Part shown: in pieces, positions 23,083 to 26,936 of the stretch
Numbering within the stretch: the first letter of the stretch is position 1
Layout of the letters: each line of letters begins with the position of its first letter
NCBI GenBank assembly: GCA_034428935.1
Contig: DAOUHB010000051.1
Span: 1 to 26,936, forward strand
DNA length: 26,936 nucleotides
Direction of reading: 5' to 3'
Source of the DNA: JAAYZQ01 sp034428935
GTDB lineage: Bacteria; Chloroflexota; Anaerolineae; JAAYZQ01
Program-made: the position numbers and the translations under genes
The notes under the pieces: generated by a model
Seen by the model: the letters and a program-made list of their open reading frames with translations, nothing else
Databases searched by the model: none
Told to the model about the DNA's origin: nothing

Positions 23083-24264
23083 GTGCCACGCATTAGCATC
23101 GTCATTCCCTGCTATAACGCCCAGCGCTATCTGCGGGGGGCCATCGACAGCGTCCTTGGCCAGACCTTCCAGGATCTGGAGATCGTGGTTGTGGACGACG
23201 GCTCCACGGATGGCACGCGTGAGCTGGTGGCAGGGGTCCAGGATGAGCGCTTGCGCTACATCTATCAGGAAAACCGCGGTCCCGCCGCGGCCCGCAACCA
23301 CGGCATTGCCGCTGCCCAGGGCGAATACATTGCTCTCCTGGATGCCGACGACCTGGCCCTGCCCCGACGCCTGGAAGGGCAGCTTGCTGTGCTGGAGGCA
23401 GCGCCGGACCTGGCAGTGGTGGGAAGCGGTTATGTATGGATCGATGAGGAAGGTCGTCGCCTCTCGTGGGCCACTCACTCCTGGCAGGCTTACCCGGAAC
23501 TGAACGCGTTTCGAAACTGGCTGTTCGATTGCCCCTTTGTGCCCAGCGCCACCATGTTTCGCCGCGTTGCCTGGAGGGACGTAGGCGGCTTTGACGAAGA
23601 GCTCACGGGCCCGGAAGACTGGAACTTCTGGATGCGCCTGGCACTACACGGCTGCCGTATGACCTGGCACCGAGAGGTGGTGTGTCTCTATCGCCACCGC
23701 CCCGACAGTCTGTCGGAAGACGCGGAGCGTATGTCGGCTCACAGCGCCGAGGCCGTGCGGCGAATTATGCAGCACCCAAAGTTTCCGCCCGAGCTATTCG
23801 ACGCAGCCCAGCAGGGGCTGGCCGTGCGCTACGTCGACGGCAGCAAGCGCCTGTACAGGGCGGGGCTGTGGTCGCAGGGAAGGGCAGCCCTGCAAAAGGC
23901 CGTGGATCTGGATCCTACGCTGCTACGGGATCAACCGTCGCGACTCGAGGACGAGCTAGTGTCGGCCGCCCTGGATCCTCTGGTAGCCGACCCAATCCAG
24001 TTCCTGGCATCGCTCTTTGACCATCTCCCGCCGTCTGCCCTGGAGCTCACGGCCCGGCAGCGGCACGTACTGACGAGGGGCCGCGTGGAGTTGTTGGTCC
24101 GCGGACTGCGCTACGGCAAGCCCAGCCTGGTACGACAGCACCTGGGCCCGGCCCTGATGCGGCTTCCTGGCTGGCTCTTGGACGCCGGGACGCGGGCCAC
24201 CATCGTCCGGGCGCTGCGCGGCCGCCGCCAGGCAGCCGCCGCGCGCTTGTGGGGGCGGCGATGA
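23083..24264 (+). CDS. GT2-family glycosyltransferase with C-terminal helical extension
   Basis: 393 residues from a GTG with GGAGGAG (23071-23077) 5 bases upstream; a GTG at 23056 in the same frame has no such site. The N-terminus P-R-I-S-I-V-I-P-C-Y-N-A-Q-R-Y-L, VVVDDGSTDGT and the metal-binding D-x-D in L-L-D87-A-D89-D90 define a GT-A family 2 enzyme, inverting by family. GGFDEELTGPEDWNFWMRL is the acceptor-side ED motif. After about residue 245 a helical region includes a TPR-like stretch (YRAGLWSQGRAALQKAVDLD) and a basic end. It probably acts on the same or a second surface glycan. Confidence 0.88.
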   Translation: MPRISIVIPCYNAQRYLRGAIDSVLGQTFQDLEIVVVDDGSTDGTRELVAGVQDERLRYIYQENRGPAAARNHGIAAAQGEYIALLDADDLALPRRLEGQLAVLEAAPDLAVVGSGYVWIDEEGRRLSWATHSWQAYPELNAFRNWLFDCPFVPSATMFRRVAWRDVGGFDEELTGPEDWNFWMRLALHGCRMTWHREVVCLYRHRPDSLSEDAERMSAHSAEAVRRIMQHPKFPPELFDAAQQGLAVRYVDGSKRLYRAGLWSQGRAALQKAVDLDPTLLRDQPSRLEDELVSAALDPLVADPIQFLASLFDHLPPSALELTARQRHVLTRGRVELLVRGLRYGKPSLVRQHLGPALMRLPGWLLDAGTRATIVRALRGRRQAAAARLWGRR

Positions 24265-24289
24265 GCGGGCCGCCAGGACCCAACTGCCC

Positions 24290-25516
24290 ATGAACCTCCT
24301 GTTCCTTATCCATCGCTACCCTCCAGCCCGTGGCGGGTCGGAGCAGTACGTGCAAGAGATGGCCCACCGGCTGGTGCAGGAAGGGCACCATGTCACGGTC
24401 TATACTTCGAACGTCCTGGACATCGAAGCCTTCTGGCGCCGGGGCCGGCGGATGCAGCCGGGCGTGGAGGATGACAGGGGGGTCCAGGTTCACCGCTTTG
24501 CAGCTCGCGTGCTGCCGCTGCACGGCGCGGTCAGCCGCCTGGCCCGTTTCCTGGGGCCAACGGCCGGGCTGGTGCTCGGCCCTCCCGGGCTGATGCTGCC
24601 CGGATTGTGGCGAGCTGTGCGCCGCGGCGGCTCCTTCGACGTTGTTCAGGCCAGCGCCTACCCGGCCATGATGGCCCTGGGCGCGATGGCGAGCCGCCGC
24701 TCGGGCGCCAGGCTGGTGTTGATGCCGTGTGCCCATCCAGGCCTGGGCCCGGCCGGAGCCCAGTATCGTTACTTTCTGGGGCGGCCAATGGCCCGCCTCT
24801 ATGCCGAGAGCCAGGCTGTCCTCGCCATGACCGAGCCAGAGAAGCAGATGCTGGTGCAGGCCGGAATCGCGGCCGAAAAGGTGTGGGTCACGGGCGCGGG
24901 TGCGACCGGTCCCCAGGGTAGAAAGGAGGCCGACGGAGCCCGATTCCGGCGGGCCCACGATCTGCCGGCCGAAGCGCCCATCGTGGCTTTCGTAGGCCAC
25001 AAAACCCGGGGCAAAGGTGCCCTCGATCTTCTGGACGCCTGCGAGCTTTTGTTGACCTGGCAGCCGGCCGTCGTGCTGGCCCTCAGCGGCGCCTCGACGC
25101 CCGAGTTCGACCGGCACTATGCAGCACTGTCCCCCGATCGACGGGCGCGGGTCCTCGATCTGCACCTGGACGAAGGGGAAAAGCACGACCTGCTGGCTGC
25201 CAGCGCGGTCCTGGCTCTGCCCAGCCGTGATGACAGCTTTGGCATCGTGCTGCTGGAAGCCTGGCTGCACGGCAAGCCAGTGGTCGGCGCCCGGGCGGGT
25301 GGCATCCCGGCGGTCATCCAGGAGGGAGAGACCGGCCTGCTGATACCCTACGGCGATCCGCAGGCCCTGGCCCGGGCCCTGGGCTGGTTGCTGGATCATC
25401 CGGCCGAGGCGGCAGCCATGGGCAGCCGGGGTCGCGAGAAAACGCAACACTGTTGGACGTGGGATGCGGTCTACCAGCGGGTGCGGCCCGCCTATGAAAG
25501 GTGCGGCCTGGCATGA
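24290..25516 (+). CDS. GT4-family glycosyltransferase
   Basis: 408 residues. The N-terminus NLLFLIHRYPPARGGSEQYV has the G-G-S-E loop. The C-terminal half starts at IVAFVGHKTRGKGALDLL. The E-x7-E position reads D315-S-F-G-I-V-L-L-E323, so the first acid is Asp instead of Glu, a conservative change. The ribosome site is weak (CAGGA about 10 bases upstream), and 25 bases separate it from the preceding stop. The stop overlaps the next ATG (ATGA). Donor and acceptor are unknown. Confidence 0.87.
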   Translation: MNLLFLIHRYPPARGGSEQYVQEMAHRLVQEGHHVTVYTSNVLDIEAFWRRGRRMQPGVEDDRGVQVHRFAARVLPLHGAVSRLARFLGPTAGLVLGPPGLMLPGLWRAVRRGGSFDVVQASAYPAMMALGAMASRRSGARLVLMPCAHPGLGPAGAQYRYFLGRPMARLYAESQAVLAMTEPEKQMLVQAGIAAEKVWVTGAGATGPQGRKEADGARFRRAHDLPAEAPIVAFVGHKTRGKGALDLLDACELLLTWQPAVVLALSGASTPEFDRHYAALSPDRRARVLDLHLDEGEKHDLLAASAVLALPSRDDSFGIVLLEAWLHGKPVVGARAGGIPAVIQEGETGLLIPYGDPQALARALGWLLDHPAEAAAMGSRGREKTQHCWTWDAVYQRVRPAYERCGLA

Positions 25517-26802
25517 GAATTCTGCTCGTGGCACACAAGTACCCCCCTCACTCCCTGGGCGGTGTGGAAGTGTACACCCGGCACCTGGCCCAGGCCCTCG
25601 GCCAACGGCACCAGGTGTTGGTCTTTTACCGGCACGATGAGCCAGGGGGCCCGCCCCTCGCCGAGATGGACGAACAGGTGGACGGCATTGAGACACGACG
25701 CGTGTCGCTGGCTCCCCGCGGCCTGGGAGCCTCGGTCGCCGGCGAGTTCCTGGGTACATTCCTGAATCCCGCCATTGAAGAGGGGTTTGCCCGGCTGCTG
25801 GCGACCTGGCAGCCCGACCTGGTTCATTTTCAGCACGTCATGACCCTTTCAGCCCGCCTGCCTGCCCTGGCGGCACGAGCCGGGGTGCCGGCCCTGCTAA
25901 CGCTGCACGATTACTGGTTTATCTGTGGCAACTCGCAGCTCATTTGGCCCGATGCCCGGACCTGCCAGGGCAAGGCCCTGGGTATGAACTGCGTGCGATG
26001 CGCGGCCGCGGCACGTTTTCCCTCGCCGCTTGCCACGGCAGCCCGGCCGGCGCTCGCTCCGCTGTTCCTGTACCGCGACCGGGCAGTTCGCCAGGCAGCC
26101 ATGCAGGCCCGCCGGCTGATCTCACCCTCGCACTTCTTGATGGAGCAGTACGTGGCGGCCGGGTTCCCCGCGGAGCGTTTCCTGGTGCTGGAGAACGGCC
26201 TGCCGCTGGAGCAGATCCGGCGCGTGCCATGGCGGGTCGCCGACGGCCCGCTGCGGGTGACCTACCTCGGCTCCCTGGCCTGGCAAAAGGGCGTACACGT
26301 CCTCATCGAGGCGGTGAATGGATTGCCGCCGGGCAGCGCCCGCCTGCGGATCTGCGGCGATCCCACGGTCTTTCCCGGCTACTCCGCCCGGCTGCGCCAG
26401 GCGGCCCGGCACCCGGGGATCGAATTTGCGGGCCGGGTGGCCAACGAGCAGGTAGGCCAGGTGCTGGCCGACAGCGACGTGGTGGCCGTGCCCTCGCTGT
26501 GGTACGAGAACTCGCCCATCGTCATCCAGGAGGCTCGGGCAGCAGGGGTGCCGGTGATCGCTTCCGGCCACGGCGCCCTGGCAGAAAAAGTGCGCCACGA
26601 AGTCGACGGACTCTTCTTTGCGCCGGGCGACGCCGCGGCATTGCGACGGGCGCTGCTGCGGCTGGTCGATGAGCCGGGGCTGCTGGAGCGGCTGCGACAG
26701 AGTATCCCACCCCCTGTCGACGTGGCCCAGCACGTCCAGCAGCTAGAGGAGCTCTATCGGGCCGAGGGCCGGGACACCCGTTTGACATTCCCCGCAAAAT
26801 GA
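25513..26802 (+). CDS. GT4-family glycosyltransferase with Cys-containing insert
   Basis: 429 residues from the ATG of an ATGA overlap; a GTG at 25501 would add 4 residues. The opening R-I-L-L-V-A-H-K-Y-P-P-H-S-L-G-G-V-E-V-Y is typical GT4. A segment L-H-D-Y-W-F-I-C-G-N-S-Q, then C-Q-G and N-C-V-R-C (about 135-163), is the Cys-rich insert seen in one GT4 subgroup and could bind a metal or form disulfides. VTYLGSLAWQKGVHVLI opens the donor half, and the E-x7-E motif is E332-N-S-P-I-V-I-Q-E340. The promoter of the next gene lies inside its last codons, so this is probably the final gene of the operon. Confidence 0.88.
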   Translation: MRILLVAHKYPPHSLGGVEVYTRHLAQALGQRHQVLVFYRHDEPGGPPLAEMDEQVDGIETRRVSLAPRGLGASVAGEFLGTFLNPAIEEGFARLLATWQPDLVHFQHVMTLSARLPALAARAGVPALLTLHDYWFICGNSQLIWPDARTCQGKALGMNCVRCAAAARFPSPLATAARPALAPLFLYRDRAVRQAAMQARRLISPSHFLMEQYVAAGFPAERFLVLENGLPLEQIRRVPWRVADGPLRVTYLGSLAWQKGVHVLIEAVNGLPPGSARLRICGDPTVFPGYSARLRQAARHPGIEFAGRVANEQVGQVLADSDVVAVPSLWYENSPIVIQEARAAGVPVIASGHGALAEKVRHEVDGLFFAPGDAAALRRALLRLVDEPGLLERLRQSIPPPVDVAQHVQQLEELYRAEGRDTRLTFPAK

Positions 26803-26810
26803 CGTATAGT
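26782..26810 (+). promoter_or_regulatory. Sigma70-like promoter for the zinc-ribbon gene
   Basis: TTGACA (26782-26787), a 17-base spacer and TATAGT (26805-26810). The -35 lies within the coding end of the upstream transferase. The expected start near 26817 leaves a leader of about 73 nt. Confidence 0.75.
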
Positions 26811-26846
26811 TATGGCGAAAGTCGATCAATGGCAAGCGCCGCGGGC

Positions 26847-26867
26847 CAGGCCGGCCCCGCCGGCCTG
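26847..26867 (+). promoter_or_regulatory. Hairpin in the leader of the zinc-ribbon gene
   Basis: A perfect 9-bp GC-rich stem pairs 26847-26855 with 26859-26867 across a CCC loop. It ends 4 bases before GAGGAG (26872-26877). No T-tract follows, so it is not a standard terminator; it may stabilise the leader or affect ribosome access. Confidence 0.35.
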
Positions 26868-26889
26868 CACCGAGGAGTCGAAACCGATT

Positions 26890-26936
26890 ATGAACTTTCG
26901 AGACATGCTGGTCCATTGCGAGGAGTGCGGTAGGGA
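26890..26936 (+). CDS. Zinc-ribbon protein (5' end only)
   Basis: Only 15 codons are visible before the window ends. They read M-N-F-R-D-M-L-V-H-C-E-E-C-G-R, the start of a small zinc-ribbon protein of the probable zinc-ribbon type, where a C-x-x-C pair binds half of a zinc ion. GAGGAG lies 12 bases upstream of the ATG, slightly far. It has its own promoter (26782-26810), so it is a separate unit from the glycosyltransferase operon. Function is unknown, and the family call rests on a very short stretch. Confidence 0.55.
   Translation, partial: MNFRDMLVHCEECGR

Noticed and set aside
24047..25759. Minus-strand open frame of about 570 codons
   Set aside because: It is antisense to two GT genes with intact motifs and has no recognisable domain.

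Overview
The window looks like part of a chromosome from a GC-rich, gene-dense bacterium, most likely of the Chloroflexota (Anaerolineae/Caldilineae type). This is inference from three things: the protein style, a secreted propeller protein ending in a LPFVAR-like tail, and polysaccharide genes carrying C-terminal beta-sandwich or coiled-coil extensions. No rRNA, tRNA, CRISPR array, transposase or phage gene was recognised.

Left edge (1-3.3 kb): the 3' end of an oligopeptide-type ABC permease, then a membrane histidine kinase without a visible response regulator. Convergent to these is a two-gene minus-strand operon, a PIN-domain protein and a metallo-beta-lactamase-fold hydrolase coupled by TAATG.

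Centre (3.6-17.7 kb): a plus-strand surface-glycan cluster. A promoter at 3460-3488 precedes a small unknown gene and a gmhB-like HAD phosphatase. A second promoter at 4462-4490 precedes a Wzt-type ABC ATPase with a C-terminal substrate-recognition domain. Behind it, mostly with overlapping start/stop codons, come two related GT4 enzymes, a GT2 fusion, a small helical protein, a duplicated pair of GT4 enzymes, another GT4 and three SAM methyltransferases. Two of the methyltransferases carry C-terminal beta-sandwich domains. This is the logic of an ABC-transporter-dependent polysaccharide system: glycosyltransferases build the chain, methyltransferases modify or cap it, and Wzt recognises and exports it. 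The matching permease (Wzm) is not in the window.

Right part (17.7-26.9 kb): a ~1000-residue secreted protein with FG-GAP/VCBS repeats, an Ig-like domain, a second YYLLD-type repeat set and a BACON-like end, closed by a strong hairpin. A new promoter (21302-21330) starts a second transferase operon: a small helical protein, GT4, a 76-residue unknown, GT2, GT4, GT4. A last promoter (26782-26810) starts a zinc-ribbon gene cut by the window edge.

The most interesting items are (i) an apparently undescribed helical module with a W-Y-x-x-P-L/I-x-x-Q-Q motif, present once fused to a GT2 and twice as stand-alone small proteins; (ii) a ~110-bp dispersed repeat, two inverted copies 18 kb apart, each about 30 bp upstream of a promoter; and (iii) a set of sigma70-like promoters, all with 17-bp spacers, which settle several start codons.
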